Assembly (NCBI GenBank): GCA_026004875.1 | Contig: BPJZ01000001.1 | Span: 64,001-128,000 of the forward strand | Length of the DNA stretch: 64,000 bases | Direction of reading: 5' to 3' | DNA from: Candidatus Poribacteria bacterium | GTDB taxonomy: Bacteria > Poribacteria > WGA-4E > GCA-2687025 | Shown here: positions 46,390 to 58,708 of the stretch, one piece after another | Layout: each line of letters starts with the position of its first letter | Numbering within the stretch: the stretch's first letter is position 1 | Position numbers and translations under genes: made by a program | Notes under the pieces: model-generated | The model's database searches: none | What the model was told of the DNA's origin: nothing | Seen by the model: only the letters and a program-made list of their open reading frames with translations

Positions 46390-46415
46390 CGTCCGCTTGC
46401 GGACGTTCTTCCCTT
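46390..46415 (+). terminator. Intrinsic terminator after the MBL-fold gene
   Basis: CGTCCG (46390-46395) pairs with CGGACG (46400-46405) over a CTTG loop, directly after the TGA and followed by a pyrimidine-rich TTCTTCCCTTT. Confidence 0.5.
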
Positions 46416-46466
46416 TCGATACCCTCCAAAGCGGATCAGGACGGCTTTTTCCAAGGCAACGAAGGG

Positions 46467-47715
46467 ATGCAAACGATGGGAACGCTGGAGTCTCGGATTC
46501 AGGAGCGCTACAAACTGCTGGTCGAAGACCTTCAGGAGCGGGGCGTAGACGTGGAGGACGTCAAACGTCGGCTCAAGGCACAACAGATCGAGACGCCCTC
46601 CTGGGGTTACGGCGATTCGGGAACCCGTTTTGGCGTCTTCCAGCAGCCCTGGGCGGCTCGCAACGTGCACGAACGGCTTCAGGACGCGGCGGTCACCCAC
46701 CGATATACGGGGGTGGCCCCTTCGGTGGCGCTTCATATCCCCTGGGATAAGGTGGACGACTGGGCTGCCCTCAAGCAGTACGCCGACGAGCTGGGGATTC
46801 GGATCGGAGCGATCAATCCGAACCTCTTTCAGGACCAGGACTATAAGCTGGGGAGCGTCTGCAATCCAGACCCTCGGATCCGCGGCAAAGCGATCGAGCA
46901 CCTGCTTGAATGCACCGAAATCATGCGAATCGTGGACTCCGACATTCTCAGCGTTTGGCTGGCCGACGGGACGAACTACCCCGGCCAAGACGACTTTCGT
47001 AAGCGGCATCAGTACCTGGTCGAGGCCCTCAAGGTCGCCTACGACGACCTGCCCGCGGACGCCCGGATGTTGGTGGAGTACAAGTTCTTTGAGCCAGCCT
47101 TCTATCACACCGATCTGCCCGATTGGGGGACCGCGTTACTGGTCTGCCAGCGACTGGGGGATCAAGCGCAGGTGCTGATTGATACCGGCCACCACCCTTT
47201 GGGCACCAACATCGAGATGATCGTCGCTCTCCTGCTGGAGTACGGCAAGCTGGGCGGCTTTCACTTCAACTGCCGGAAGTACGCCGACGACGACCTGACA
47301 ACCGGTTCGATCAACCCGCAGGAGCTGTTTTTTGATCTACTGCGAGCTGGTCAAGGAGGAGCGCAAGCCAGACTCGAAGGCGAAGATCGCCTACATGATC
47401 GACCAGAGCCACAACATTAAGCCTAAGATCGAGGCGATGATCCAGTCGGTAATGAACATCCAGACGGCGTATGCCAAGGCGCTGATCGTCCCGATGGATC
47501 GACTCCGAGAGCTGCAAGAGGCCGCGGACGTCGTCGGCGCCGAGCGGGTGCTCCAACAGGCCTACGAGACCGACGTTCAGCCGCTGTTGCAGACGGTGCG
47601 GATCGAAATGGGACTGCATCCCGACCCCCTGGAGGCGTTCCGAGCCAGCGGGTACCTCCAAAAGGCCGCCGAAGAACGCCGGGAAGGCCCTCGAACCGGC
47701 TGGGGGGCGTCCTGA
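46467..47715 (+). CDS. L-rhamnose isomerase (RhaI type), frameshift in a T run
   Basis: A ~415-residue TIM-barrel isomerase expected to convert L-rhamnose to L-rhamnulose. It has [76 protein letters not shown] and [26 protein letters not shown] and [16 protein letters not shown] carry metal-binding residues. All these are typical of the Bacillus/Pseudomonas-stutzeri RhaI group. Near 47327-47333 six Ts shift the frame; with one fewer the chain continues [15 protein letters not shown] ... [18 protein letters not shown] to 47715. The protein is otherwise complete. Context: its partners PL11 and GH106 lie 20 kb away. Confidence 0.9.
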
Positions 47716-47813
47716 TCCGCTGGATCGAGCTCCCCACCAGGGGCTATATCCTGAAGCGAAGCGATCTCCACGGCCTCGAGGCCTTAGCGAACCGAAGAAA
47801 CGGTGAAGGCGCA

Positions 47814-48908
47814 ATGTCGGAACGGAAGCTACTGCGACAGCTCCGAGAGATCGCCGAGGCGGGGGAACGGGCCGCCTTCTGTACCGTGATCGAGACGGTC
47901 GGCTCAACCCCTCAGAAAGCAGGAGCCCATCTGGTCATCCGTCCGAACGGGACAAGCTTTGGCACGTTAGGAGGCGGCTGCGTCGAGGCCGAGGCCCGGA
48001 AGCAGGCGATGCGCCTGATGCACGAGGGGCGTCCCCGGCTGCTCTCCTTCCGACTGGACGGCGACTACGGCTGGGACGATGGGCTGATCTGTGGCGGCAG
48101 CATGCGCATCTTTGTGGATATGACCGACCGGCCGGAGGATCGCCCTCTCTTTCGGGCGCTGGACGAGCGGATCGCCCAGGACGTGCCGCTGGTCTTAGCG
48201 GTCGTGGTGGACGGACCGGAGCCGCTGATCGGACAAAAGGCTCTTCTGGGCGCCGACGGAACCCGCCTGGGCAGCCTAGGCGAAGAGCGGGCTCGATCGG
48301 GAGCTGCCGCTCCACGCCGTCCGGGCCGTCTCGGCCCATCGTCCGATCGTCTGGGACACCGCCGACGGAATCCGGGTCTATCTGGAGGCCGTACTTCCTC
48401 AGGTAAAGGTGATCATCTGTGGCGCCGGACACGTCGGAAAGGCCGTCAGCGAACTGGCCGCTTTCTGTGATTTTCACGTGACAGTAATCGACGATCGACC
48501 AGAGTTCGCCAACGCCGAGAACCTTCCCGCCGCCAATCGAATTCTCGTGGAGGACATCCCCTCGGCGCTCCGACGGTTGCCGATCGATCCGATGACCTTC
48601 GTTGTGATCGTCACGCGGGGTCACCAGCACGATGAGGCCTGTCCTCCACGCAGTTATCGAGTCGGAGGCGGGGGTACATCGGGATGATCGGGAGCAAGCG
48701 AAAGATCAAACTGATCTTTGACGATTTGATCGACATGGGGGTAGCCCCTCATCTTCTGGATCGGGTTTATGCTCCGATCGGGCTGGACATTGGCTCCCAA
48801 ACGGTCCCCGAGATTGCCGTCAGCATCGTGGCTCAGCTGATCCAGGTGCGCAACTCGCGGAAGGTGGAAGGCTTCGCCGAACAGTTCCGGCGCTCTCACG
48901 GGAACTGA
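47814..48908 (+). CDS. XdhC/CoxI-family protein, three frame breaks
   Basis: About 363 residues once three frame breaks are healed. The N-terminal XdhC domain has AFCTVIETVGSTPQKAGAHLVI, GTLGGGCVEAEA and GGSMRIFVD. The C-terminal XdhC Rossmann part has KVIICGAGHVGKAVSELAAFCDFHVTVIDDRPEFAN. Then comes the last part, EAGYIGMIGSKRKI and GLDIGSQTVPEIAVSIVAQLIQ. Each break is one extra base in a short run: a GGG near 48289-48291, a CC near 48636, and GGGGG near 48670. XdhC proteins bind and insert molybdenum cofactor into xanthine-dehydrogenase-type enzymes. No such enzyme is in the window, so its partner is elsewhere. Confidence 0.85.
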
Positions 48909-49128
48909 AAGAATCCGACAAGCCCTGCTGACCTTCTCCGCAACTGACAGCGGGCGGTTCGTGACCGCGCCCTGCTGGTCGAGTCTGCTTTTCCTCTCAT
49001 CCCCTCGGCGACGGTTTTGCGAGCCTGAGCGGACGTCTTTCCCATTCCTTCGGGGGATACGGTATCCTTGGAGCGGTGCGCCCAAGTCGCCCAGAGGACA
49101 GAAAGGGAAAGGGGGACAAAGCGGATTC

Positions 49129-52100
49129 ATGGACCGGTTGCGGCTACTGACGATGCTGCTGGCGACGCTTACCCTAGGAGGAGGTCTTGTTCAGGCTCAA
49201 CAACAGACGGTCGAGTGGATCCCTACAGGAGACGAAACGATCCGGCTTCGGCTGGTCGTCCAGAACCTGCGCGAGGCGACCCGGCCGGACGGAAAACCGG
49301 TCCTGACGTTTGACGGCGGTCGGATCAGGGTCGCCCCTGAGGTGGCCTCCCCCTTTGCCGTGGTGATCGTCCCCATCGGTCTTCCTCCGGAGTCCCAGCC
49401 GACCCTTGTCCTCCGGGACGTCCAGGAAGAGCGGGTTCCCCTAGATCGGTTTCCAGACTTGTTGGCCTCCGACTGGAAGCTCGAGGAGACCCAGGAGCCG
49501 ATTGCCTCGGTCGAACCGATCGGGTATCTCCGCGATCGGTACATCGGTCGGGTGATCTTCCGCCCTCTGCGCGTAGAGGGAAACGAACTCCAGATCGTTC
49601 GCTCCTGCACGGTCGAGGTGCGGCCGAGTGTTCCGCTCCGCGCTCCCGATCCGTACGCGGTGCCCTATCCGCCCTCCGCGTTTGACGAGCTCGCCGGTTC
49701 GTTTTTGGCCAACGCGCCGCAATCGGCTTCCTGGCGAGCTGGGAGGCGCCCTGTCTTCTCGGCGGCGGCCTTCCCCCGGCCAAGAGCGGTCCGATCGAGG
49801 TGAGCGAACGGGGGTTGTACCGGATCACCTACAACGATTTGAGCGGACTTGGATACCGCCCAGAGGAGATCGATCCGACCACCCTTCGGCTGACGGTGCG
49901 CGATTTAGCGGTCGGCGTTGATCTCATCGGCGGGGAGGACGGACGCTTTGACCCGTCGGATTTTCTGCTCTTGGACGGGGGAAGGCCCTGGCCACAATCG
50001 ATTCACAACGGTCAATGCCTATCTGCTCTCCTGGGGCGGTTCTCCCGAGCCGCCCTTGCCGACGCGCGACGCCTCGGTGACCCGTCCGGACGCCGTCTCG
50101 CCCGATCGCCTATCGGGCCCCGGATCTCTACGAGGTCGACCGGATTCACGACGCGCTTCCGGAGGTCCGAGACGAGCACGCCGACCGCTACTTCTGGAGG
50201 GGGTTCACCGGCGGGGAGGTGCGGGAGGAGAAGAAAGAGATGTTCCTCCAGCTCCGCTTTCCGGCAGAAGCGGACAACATCCCCTATCCGGCGATTGGCC
50301 GCTTTTCTTTTCAAGGGGCTGGAGACCCCGCCAATCTCCACCGGATGCAGATTCGGATCGGCTCGGTGGTTCTGAACACCGCGGCCTGGCTGGGTCAGGT
50401 GGCCTATCAGACGCGCTTTGAGTTTCCCCAGGAGTACATCGGCGATGTGACCGACTTCTTTTTGAGCTGCCTGGACCGCAACGGGACGCCGGACGCCCCA
50501 AACGTCTTTGACGTCTACCTAGACTGGCTGGAGATCGATTATTGGCGGCAAATGCGCCACGTCGCCGGCGGCGTCTTTTTGACGCCGACGCTTTATCCGG
50601 AGCCCAAGGAGGGGGAGCCGGTGGTCTTTCGCGTCGCCGGACTTCCTTCCGATCGAATCTATCTGTATGAGCGCAACCAGTACGGATTGACCGCTCGGCT
50701 CACCGGTTACACCCTGACTCAGCAGCCGGACCGACGCTATGAGTTGAGCTTTCAGGCGCCGGAGGGGGGACGTTTTTACGTTATCGCGACGCCTTCAGAC
50801 CTCAAGCGCCCCATTGCGGTTCGCCCGGCGCCCTTTTCGGCGATCCGTAGCCCCTCGAACGACGCCAACTATCTGATCATCACCCACCGGGACTTTCGCG
50901 CTCCGGCGGAGCGGTTGGCCGACTACCGCCGGTCGCAGGGGGTACCGGGTCCTGGTGGTGGACGTAGACGAAATCTACAACGAGTTCGGCTACGGACTGG
51001 CCACGCCGTTTGCGATTCGGAACTTCCTCCGGTACGCCCTGAACGTTTGGGCCGCCCCTCCGGAGTTTGTCCTGCTGGTCGGGGACGCCCACTACGACTA
51101 TAAGAACGCCGAGACGCGCTACTACCAAGAGTTCGGAATCAACAAGGTGAACTATCCCAACTTTGTCCCGACGTTTCACTCCTGGTCCCCCGAGTGGGGA
51201 GAGACGCCGATGGACATCAAGTTCGCGGCGGTGCTGGGGGACGACCCGATTCCGGACTTGGCAATCGGTCGGCTACCGATTCAGCGGCCCGGCGAGCTGG
51301 ACGAGTACGTCGAGAAGCTAATCGCCTACGAGTCAAATCCTGATCCCGGTCCTTGGCAGGGAAGGCTGGTTCAGGTGGCCGACGACGAGCAGACCAACAT
51401 CGGGGACCACATCTTTCAGGCGAGCCGAGAGGAGCTGATCCGACGGGTGATTCCACCAGCTTGGGAGACCCAGCGGATCTACCTTCGAGAGATCGGCTCC
51501 TCGTACCAGACGAAGGCGCGGATCCGCGAAGCGATCTCGGCCGGAGCCCTGATCCTGGAGTACGCCGGCCACGGGGGGCGGACGATCTGGGCCGACGAGA
51601 ACATTTTTCACATCGCCGACGTCCCCCAGACGCAGAACGGAACCCGCCAGCCACTGGTCATCGCGACTACCTGTGAGATGAACTTCTTCGACAAACCGGA
51701 GGAGTTGGGCCAACGGCCGTTAGGAGAGCTGTTCATCTTGGGGCGCAATCGCGGGAGCGATCGCAACTCTGGGCGCTTCGCGCTTGACCTATGCGCTCTG
51801 TAACGCCGAGTTCGACCCTTATCTTTTCCGCCACTTCTTGGACGACCCGGACGACCGTCTTGGGGTGCTTTATACAGCGGCGCTGGCAGAAGGCATTACC
51901 AACGCCGAGGGGACGAGCTGTCTGCCAGGGCTTCAGCAGTACATCCTCCTGGGCGACCCGGCACTGCGCCTCCAGCGGCCGAGCCACCGAATTCCCGTCA
52001 TCCTCAACAGCCAGGCGCTCAACCCCGGTCAGGAGCTCCGTATCTTTCAGGGATCCGTTCAGGACGTTCGTCGTCAACCCCCCCAAAAGGACGGAAGCTA

Positions 52101-55100
52101 TCAGGGAACCCTTCAGGCGTGGGTGCTCTATCCGAACGACCTCGACTTTGACGCGACCAACGACATCAATCAGCCCCCGCGGGAGACTCCAGTCGTTGGG
52201 GGGGAGTTTGGAGACATCGCCTTTACGATCTCCAACCGCACTGCTGCCGGCGAAGGGATCGTTCGCCTGTTAGGGATCTCCCCTCAAGGGATCGCCATCG
52301 GCGGCGCCCGGTTCTCGCTGCGCCAGTCGCGCATTCTCAGCGTCGAGCACCGTCAGGAGGGTCCACGGCTGCGGATTACCGTCCGGTTAGCGAACCCTTC
52401 TGGGGCCGCGGGCGTTCGGTCGGTTCGGGTAGAGTGGACCAACACAGAGGACTTCCGGCTCCGGACTCAAGAGTTGGTCTCTCAGGCGGGGCTGGTCTAC
52501 GTCACCGACCCGCCGATTGAACTGCCCGGGTTGGGGAAGCGGCTGAAGTACACCGTCATCGTCACCGACCAGACGGGGCGGGAGATCGAGTCGCCGATGT
52601 ATGAGTTCCGGATGCCGTTAGGGCCGGACTTTCGGATCGCCGAGTTTGGCCGCACCCAGATTCCGGAGGTCTCTTACGAGTTCGACACGGCGTTAGGCCG
52701 CTGGGTCTTTCGAGTGGTCGTCGCGAACCGAGGCGACCAACGCCCAGAGGTGCCGGTCTCGGTCTACCTTCTGTACGGCGACGCCGATCGCGACGGCAAC
52801 TGGGTGCTCGACCCGGACGCCCAGGTGCTTGGCACCGCCCGGATCGCGCCGGAAGACTGGTACCACGACCCCAAGCAACCGGACGACTTCGAGCGAGCCG
52901 TCGCGGTGATCCCTTTGGAAGAGCCGCTCCGATCCGGCCTCCACACGATTACCTTCTGGGTGGACCCAGAACGGGGGAACCCGGGCCCCTCGGAGGAGCC
53001 GCGCGGAGAGGTAGACGAGTCGCTAGACCTGAACAACCGAATCACCCGGACGATCGAGATCAACGACTTTATCGTTGGCGACGAAGATACGGTCGCTTAC
53101 AGCCTCGATCGGACCGCTCGGGTCTTCGTCCCCGCCGGCGCGACGCCCAAGACGACGCTCTCGATCGTCCGAGAGGTTCCACCGGCAACGGTGCCCTTCG
53201 ACGCTCCTGAGGCACCGTTGGTGCCGGTGCCTTCGCTCCGGCTGGCCGATCCGGAGCGGTCGGCGTATCGGCTGCGGCTTCAGTCGGGCGCCCAACACCT
53301 GGACAAGCCGATCCAGCTGGCGATCACCTTCGATACAGGAGCGCTCCGCCGAAACCTAGCTGCGGAGATCGGTCTTTCTCCCTTTGAAGAGGAGTGGACG
53401 CCCGCCGACATCGCCCGATTGGACCGAGAGCTGGGGTTGAGCTACCCCTTCTTGGGAATCTACCGCTGGGCAGAGGATGAAGGGGTCTGGAAAAAAGTCG
53501 GCGGGGCCCTCCAGCTGACCCCAGAGGGCTCCCCCGCGGAGACGATCATCGTCACCGAACCGGTCCCGAACGGGGCGATCGATCGGGGTCTAAAAATCGG
53601 CAGCCTGGAGGTGGACCCAGACCTCACTCCGCTGGGGCGGTGGGCCATCTTCTTCCTGAACTCCGAAGAGTACGAAGTGCTCCTGGAGACGACAGGCGAC
53701 GGCACCTATCAGCGCTTGGCCTCTACCGGTCGGCTGAACGAGCTGTACTCAGAGCCGAACGTCGGCATCCGAACACTAGTGGTGACCAACGACTCGGAGT
53801 TCCGACCCGTCCTAGGCGATACGCTCGGATTTGAAACGGTACTGGGAAACGACGGACGCGTCCTCACCACCCGCTTTCGATCCAGCAATCGGGGCAACGG
53901 CACGGTTCAGCTGTTCCTGGATCCGGACGTCTCCGTCGAAGAGGCACCGATTGGCGATTGGGTCTTCTTCTTGATCGGGGATCGTTACTACGAGCTGCGC
54001 GACGCGCGAGGCGTGCCCCTCCGGAACGCCAGCGGCAGCCGAGCGATAGGAATTGTGGACGGGATCCGACTAGCCTTTTCGCGCCAGCGCTTTGAGGCCG
54101 TCGCGCTCAGCGGAACGGAGCCCTTCGCCTTTGGCGACACCTTCCGGGTCCGGGTGGGACGGGTGCGTTCAGTCGAAGCTCAGACCGATCGCACCGGATT
54201 GTACGCGCTCCTTCGAGACCGGGACCAGCAGCCCCCCCGCGTTCAGGTCTGGGTGGACAAGCAACCGGTCCAAAGCGGTCAGGTGATCCCTCCGCGACCG
54301 GAGATCTCGTTCCTGATCACCGACCCGAACGGGATCGACCGAGACTCGGTTCGTTATCGCGTCCACGCAGAGGGGGGTCTCGACTTCGCTCCCCCCCGCG
54401 CCGACCAGTTCAGCGTGGATTTTCCCGATTACGCATCCGCTCGGCTGACCCACCGCCCTGTTCTCTTTCCTGGCGTCTACCGGCTCCGCCTGGAGGTTCG
54501 GGACCTGGCAGGGATGAGCGTCGGCACCGAGACAGAGCCCTATCTTCTTTTCACCTTTCAGGTCACCCAGATGCCGGACATTACCCCGCCAAGCTTTAGT
54601 TTAAGCGCCGACGGGGCGCCCGTCCGACCCGGCGACGTGCTGGTTCAGACGCCGGCGCGCTACTCCCTGACGATCCAGGACGATTACGGCTTGGACGTGA
54701 AGACGCTCCAGCTGAGCCTTCAGCCGGCGGGAGCTGAGCCGGAGCCGATCGAGCGGTACGAGGTGGTGCACGACCCGGCGGCTCCCAGCGTCGTTCGGGT
54801 GAGCTGGGACGGAGACCTGCCCAATGGGGTTTACACCGTTCGAGCGCAAATGGCCGATACTAGCGCTAACGTCGGCTACCTAGGCGGAGAGCAGAACGTT
54901 GGAATCACCTTTACCATCGACGAACCGGCGGTCTTCGACGGCATGGTGCTCAACGCACCCAACCCCTTCAATCCGCTGAGCGCCGAGACACGGGGGACCT
55001 TTTTCACCTTCCGGGTCACTCAACCGGCAGAGCGAGCGATCGTCAAGATATACACTGTCGCCGGGCGGTTAGTCCGGACGTTGGAGAGCAGTCCCGTTCA

Positions 55101-55254
55101 GCGTGGGCTGAACGAGATCTATTGGGACGGTCGGGACGCCTCCGGCCGACTTCTGGCCAACGGAGTCTACTTTTACAAAGTTCGGCTCGAAGCGGTCCAC
55201 CTGGGCCAACCGATCGCCCAGGAGCGTACCGGTAAGTTGGCAATTCTTCGCTAG
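49129..55254 (+). CDS. Giant C25 (gingipain-like) cysteine peptidase with FlgD-like C-terminal domain, five frame breaks
   Basis: Joined across five breaks this is ~2,040 residues. A signal peptide (LLTMLLATLTLGGGLVQAQ) leads an N-terminal beta domain and a SGPIEVSERGLYRITYNDL segment. The C25 domain (~50.85-52.0 kb) has DYKNAETRY and AAVLGDDPIPDLAIGRLP. Its catalytic dyad is the histidine of EYAGHGG (51570-51572) and the cysteine of IATTCEMNFFD (51672-51674). Many beta-sandwich modules with aspartates follow. The end, NAPNPFNPLSAETRG to ERTGKLAILR, is a FlgD Ig-like/T9SS-like domain. Breaks: near 49773 (C run), 49980 (G run), 50099 (CCC), 50940 (G run) and 51733 (G run). Probably a secreted or surface protease. 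Confidence 0.88.
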
Positions 55255-55261
55255 TCTCCCA

Positions 55262-57343
55262 CTAGTCTCCCAACTGATGAAGCAACTCTTCGACCGAACC
55301 GGTTGGCGACGAACAGGTAAAGCGCCTGCAAAGGTAAAACGTCGCCTGCCCATCGAGGGAGCGTTTTCCCTGAACCAGCGGTGAGCCGGCCAGCGGATGG
55401 CTCGAAATGTCCTCCGAAATCCACACCAGCGTGCGGCCAGGAAGATAACGCCTCCAGACTTCGCGGAAGGCTCGCTTGGCCTGAGCGTCCGAGCGGGCGG
55501 CGACCAGGACGATCTCCGGCGCTGGGTCCAAGTAATCGGCCAGGTTCAGGAGCATCTCCGGATAAGCCGTCCCGTGCTGAGCCATCGGTTCAGCAAAGAG
55601 CCGAAGAACGGCTTCAACCCGCCGGAGGGTCTCTTCCTCGCCAAAGAGGTGATAAAGACGGAGCAAAACGCGCGTTGCGATCGCGTTGCCGCTGGGCGTC
55701 GCGCCGTCGTGGGCCTCCTTGAGCCGGGTCAACGGCACCCGGTGGGTCGCTTCGGCAGAAAAGAACCCTCCGGCACTCTCGTCCCAGAAGAGCTGAACCA
55801 TCCGCTCGGCGAGCTGCCTGGCCGCGCTCAACCAACGCGGGTCCTGGTCGGCCTCGAACAGGTCCAGCAAACCGTTGGCCAGATAGGCGTAGTCTTCCAG
55901 AAACCCAGGAATGTGGGCAACGCCGCGCCGATAGCTGCGGAGCAGCTTCCCGTTTTGAAACATCTTCTCTAAAAGGAAGGCTGCCGCCTCCTGGGCGGCC
56001 TGAAGATAGCGAGTCTCACCCAAGACTCCGGCGGCCTGCGCAAACGCCGAGAGCGCCAACCCGTTCCAGGCGGTCAGCACCTTGTCGTCCGTCTCCGGCG
56101 GCGTCCGCTGGGCGCGAAGCTGGAGGAGTCGTTCGCGGCCCTGACGGAGTAGCTCGGTCAGCGCCTCTGGGCTCATCCCCTCGGCGGCGGCCACCTCCTC
56201 AAGAGGATGGGCAACAAAGAGAATGTTCTTCCCCGGCTCCCAGTTGCCCCCCTCTCGAACGCCGTAATAGGCACAAAACGGCCCGGCCGCCTCTCCAAGC
56301 GCCGCCTCGATCTCCGCTCGGCTCCAGACGTAGTACTTTCCCTCCTCCCCTTCTGAGTCGGCGTCCTGACTGGAGTAGAACCCTCCAGCGGGATCGCGCA
56401 TTTCTCGAAGGAGGTAGTCCAGCGTCTCGCGGGCTACCGTTGCCCAGCGCTCTTCGCCAGTGAGCCGATAAGCTGCCAAATAGACCGGCGGGAGCAGAGC
56501 GTTGTCATAAAGCATCTTCTCAAAGTGTGGGACGAGCCAGCGTTCATCGGTGGAGTACCGATGGAATCCGCCCCCGAGTTGGTCGTAGATACCCCCACGG
56601 GCCATGTGGTCCAGCGTGTTCAGCAGCATCTCCAGGGCGTCGGAGTCGGGGCGGTGGACGGCGACCACCGAGAGGAACTCCAGCGCGGTCGGCTGGGGGA
56701 ACTTCGGCGCCGAGCCAAAACCGCCGTAACGGACGTCGTACCGAGCCCGGAACTGCTGAAAGGCCCGGTCCAAGGCCTCTAAACCGGGAAGCCGGTCCGC
56801 AGGTTGCATCTCGGCGGCTCCGCGCAAGACCTCTGCGATCTGAGCGGCGCGTTCCCGAAGCTCCTCCCGCTGGGTAGCGTAGTATTCGGCGACGGCCCGG
56901 AGCACACGAGGAAAACCGGGCATTCCCTGCCGGTCCTCCGGGGGAAAGTAAGTACCACCAAAGAACGGCACCAGGTCCGGCGTTAAAAAGACGGTAAGGG
57001 GCCAGCCTCCGTGGCCGGTCATCGCCTGAACGGCCATCATGTAGAGCGCGTCCAGGTCGGGCCGCTCCTCCCGATCCACCTTGATGCAAACAAAATGCTC
57101 GTTCATGATCCGGGCGATCTCCGGGTTCTCGAACGACTCCTTCTCCATCACGTGGCACCAGTGGCACGCGGCGTAGCCGATGCTCAACAGGATCGGCTTA
57201 TCCTCCCTTCGGGCGCGTTCGAGGGCCTCCTCGCACCAGGGGTACCAGTCCACCGGGTTGTCCGCGTGCTGCAGGAGATAGGGGCTGGTCGCCTCGGCCA
57301 GCCGGTTTCGCCTTGGAGTAGAGGGGGCGTCGTGCTCCGACAT
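55262..57343 (-). CDS. Thioredoxin-domain DUF255 protein (YyaL/spermatogenesis-associated 20 family)
   Basis: A 693-residue protein. The N-terminal thioredoxin-like domain starts [24 protein letters not shown] and has [17 protein letters not shown] with the redox-like C60/C63 pair. [19 protein letters not shown] and [27 protein letters not shown] follow. The rest is an (alpha/alpha)6-barrel region as in N-acylglucosamine 2-epimerases: [43 protein letters not shown] and [17 protein letters not shown]. Family and length are clear; biochemical role is unsettled. AAAGGAAAAG precedes ATG 57343. It converges with the C25 gene, seven bases apart. Confidence 0.95.
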   Translation of the reverse strand: MSEHDAPSTPRRNRLAEATSPYLLQHADNPVDWYPWCEEALERARREDKPILLSIGYAACHWCHVMEKESFENPEIARIMNEHFVCIKVDREERPDLDALYMMAVQAMTGHGGWPLTVFLTPDLVPFFGGTYFPPEDRQGMPGFPRVLRAVAEYYATQREELRERAAQIAEVLRGAAEMQPADRLPGLEALDRAFQQFRARYDVRYGGFGSAPKFPQPTALEFLSVVAVHRPDSDALEMLLNTLDHMARGGIYDQLGGGFHRYSTDERWLVPHFEKMLYDNALLPPVYLAAYRLTGEERWATVARETLDYLLREMRDPAGGFYSSQDADSEGEEGKYYVWSRAEIEAALGEAAGPFCAYYGVREGGNWEPGKNILFVAHPLEEVAAAEGMSPEALTELLRQGRERLLQLRAQRTPPETDDKVLTAWNGLALSAFAQAAGVLGETRYLQAAQEAAAFLLEKMFQNGKLLRSYRRGVAHIPGFLEDYAYLANGLLDLFEADQDPRWLSAARQLAERMVQLFWDESAGGFFSAEATHRVPLTRLKEAHDGATPSGNAIATRVLLRLYHLFGEEETLRRVEAVLRLFAEPMAQHGTAYPEMLLNLADYLDPAPEIVLVAARSDAQAKRAFREVWRRYLPGRTLVWISEDISSHPLAGSPLVQGKRSLDGQATFYLCRRFTCSSPTGSVEELLHQLGD

Positions 57344-57463
57344 GTTCTTTTCCTTTGGTTGGCTTCCAGTTTGGGAACGAAGGGAGCGGGCGACCTCGCT
57401 CCGTTTATAGCTCAGAAAGACCACCCGGTGCGAAGCGAACCGTTCCAACGGAGGGCAAACAGA

Positions 57464-58075
57464 CTATCCGGAGGCAACCCCGTAGACCTCGACCTCACGG
57501 ACTCGGGCGGGCAGCTCGACGATGATCTTATAGTACTCCACCCAGGTATTTCCGATCACCTGCCGGACGTGATCCAAAATCTTGTCGTCCCGATCGGGGG
57601 CCACTTTAGCGACGATCCGATCGTCCACCGTTCGGGTGACCACCAGGCGGATCTTATCGGTCGTGAAGTTGATCCCCCGGATGTCGTAGATCGGCTGAAC
57701 GATCCGCTCGTCCCCTTCGACGTCGCGCCGCTGCCAGACGGTTTTGAGGGTTCGCCAGTCGCCCCGTCTGGTGTCCCAGTACTCCACCCGAAACCGGTAA
57801 AGGTTGTCGTTCAGGATGCGGATTCTCCGGACGGTCTTTGGTTCGGGGAACTCGATGAGAAAGATACGAGGGTCGGCCTGAGGGGGCGTCTGGCCGACGG
57901 TCTCTGGGTTCCCGTCAATGATCGCCGGATCGGTCGCCCGCGTCCCCAAGTCGGCGAGGGCGAAGTTCTCCGTCCAGTTGGTCGTCAGCAGCGGCTCCAG
58001 CTGAGCGCACCCAAACAGGAAAAGTCCCCCGAGGACGAGAACCGCTCCCAGCCGTCCGAGACTCCAGCGAGGCAT
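57464..58075 (-). CDS. Lipoprotein with discoidin-like domain, unknown function
   Basis: A 203-residue exported lipoprotein. The signal sequence ends LFLFGC with the lipid-attachment cysteine at C23. The rest looks like a discoidin/F5-8C beta-sandwich (FLIEFPEPKTVRRIRIL; FRVEYWDTRRGDW; INFTTDKIRLVVTR). In those proteins this fold binds carbohydrate or other surfaces. It sits 4 bases after the phosphatidyltransferase gene, so it is probably co-transcribed. No enzyme motif. The fold call is inference. Confidence 0.7.
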   Translation of the reverse strand: MPRWSLGRLGAVLVLGGLFLFGCAQLEPLLTTNWTENFALADLGTRATDPAIIDGNPETVGQTPPQADPRIFLIEFPEPKTVRRIRILNDNLYRFRVEYWDTRRGDWRTLKTVWQRRDVEGDERIVQPIYDIRGINFTTDKIRLVVTRTVDDRIVAKVAPDRDDKILDHVRQVIGNTWVEYYKIIVELPARVREVEVYGVASG

Positions 58076-58079
58076 AAGA

Positions 58080-58658
58080 CTACTCCGCGTGTGAATCCGC
58101 GTGTGAGGGCGTAAATCGGTGCCAAAACTCGCGAAGGTAAAACGCGATCCGTCCTCGTTTCCAGTAAAGGGAGAGGATTCCCCACAGGATCAGTCCGATT
58201 AAGATCCAAATGCCCCACATTGGCCGCTCTGCGGCGATTCTCCGGAAGAGCAGGAACGGGATCACAACCAGCGAGACGCCATAAAGGATCGTCCGGAGGC
58301 TCAAGACGAAGTCGAGCGGGGTGAACCGCCGGAGGGCGCGGGGAGTGATCCAGGTCAAGGCCGCGTAGAGAACGCCTGCAACATAGAGCCAGGCTGGAAG
58401 GATAGCCGCCTGAACCAGCCCCAGACCGACCAGGAGCATCATCAGGCTGTCGACGAGGTGTTCGAGGATCTCTCCGGCACGGGAGCCAAGCCGCCAGCGG
58501 CGGGCCAGCTCTCCGTCGGCCCAATCGGTAGCCTGAGCGACCACCAGCGCCCCGAGCGCCTGTTCCAGCATCTCGCGCGAGAGCCAAGAGTACAACAGCG
58601 CCGAGAGCGGAATCCGTGAGGTGGTCAGCAGAAACGGAACCCATCGGCGCGCGCCCAT
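58080..58658 (-). CDS. CDP-alcohol phosphatidyltransferase-family membrane protein with altered motif
   Basis: A 192-residue protein with several membrane helices. The family motif is D-x2-D-G-x2-A-R-x8-G-x3-D-x3-D. Here it reads DWADGELARRWRLGSRAGEILEHLVD, so the third aspartate is glutamate. The opening TTSRIPLSALLYSWL is typical. These enzymes join a CDP-alcohol to a lipid or inositol-type acceptor in phospholipid synthesis. The Asp-to-Glu change may reduce or alter metal binding. ATG 58658 is preferred over an upstream TTG. Next downstream is the lipoprotein. Confidence 0.75.
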   Translation of the reverse strand: MGARRWVPFLLTTSRIPLSALLYSWLSREMLEQALGALVVAQATDWADGELARRWRLGSRAGEILEHLVDSLMMLLVGLGLVQAAILPAWLYVAGVLYAALTWITPRALRRFTPLDFVLSLRTILYGVSLVVIPFLLFRRIAAERPMWGIWILIGLILWGILSLYWKRGRIAFYLREFWHRFTPSHADSHAE

Positions 58659-58708
58659 CCTTGTACCCCAACAATCGCCTCTCAACCCTCAGTCGCTCGG
58701 AGCTGGGC

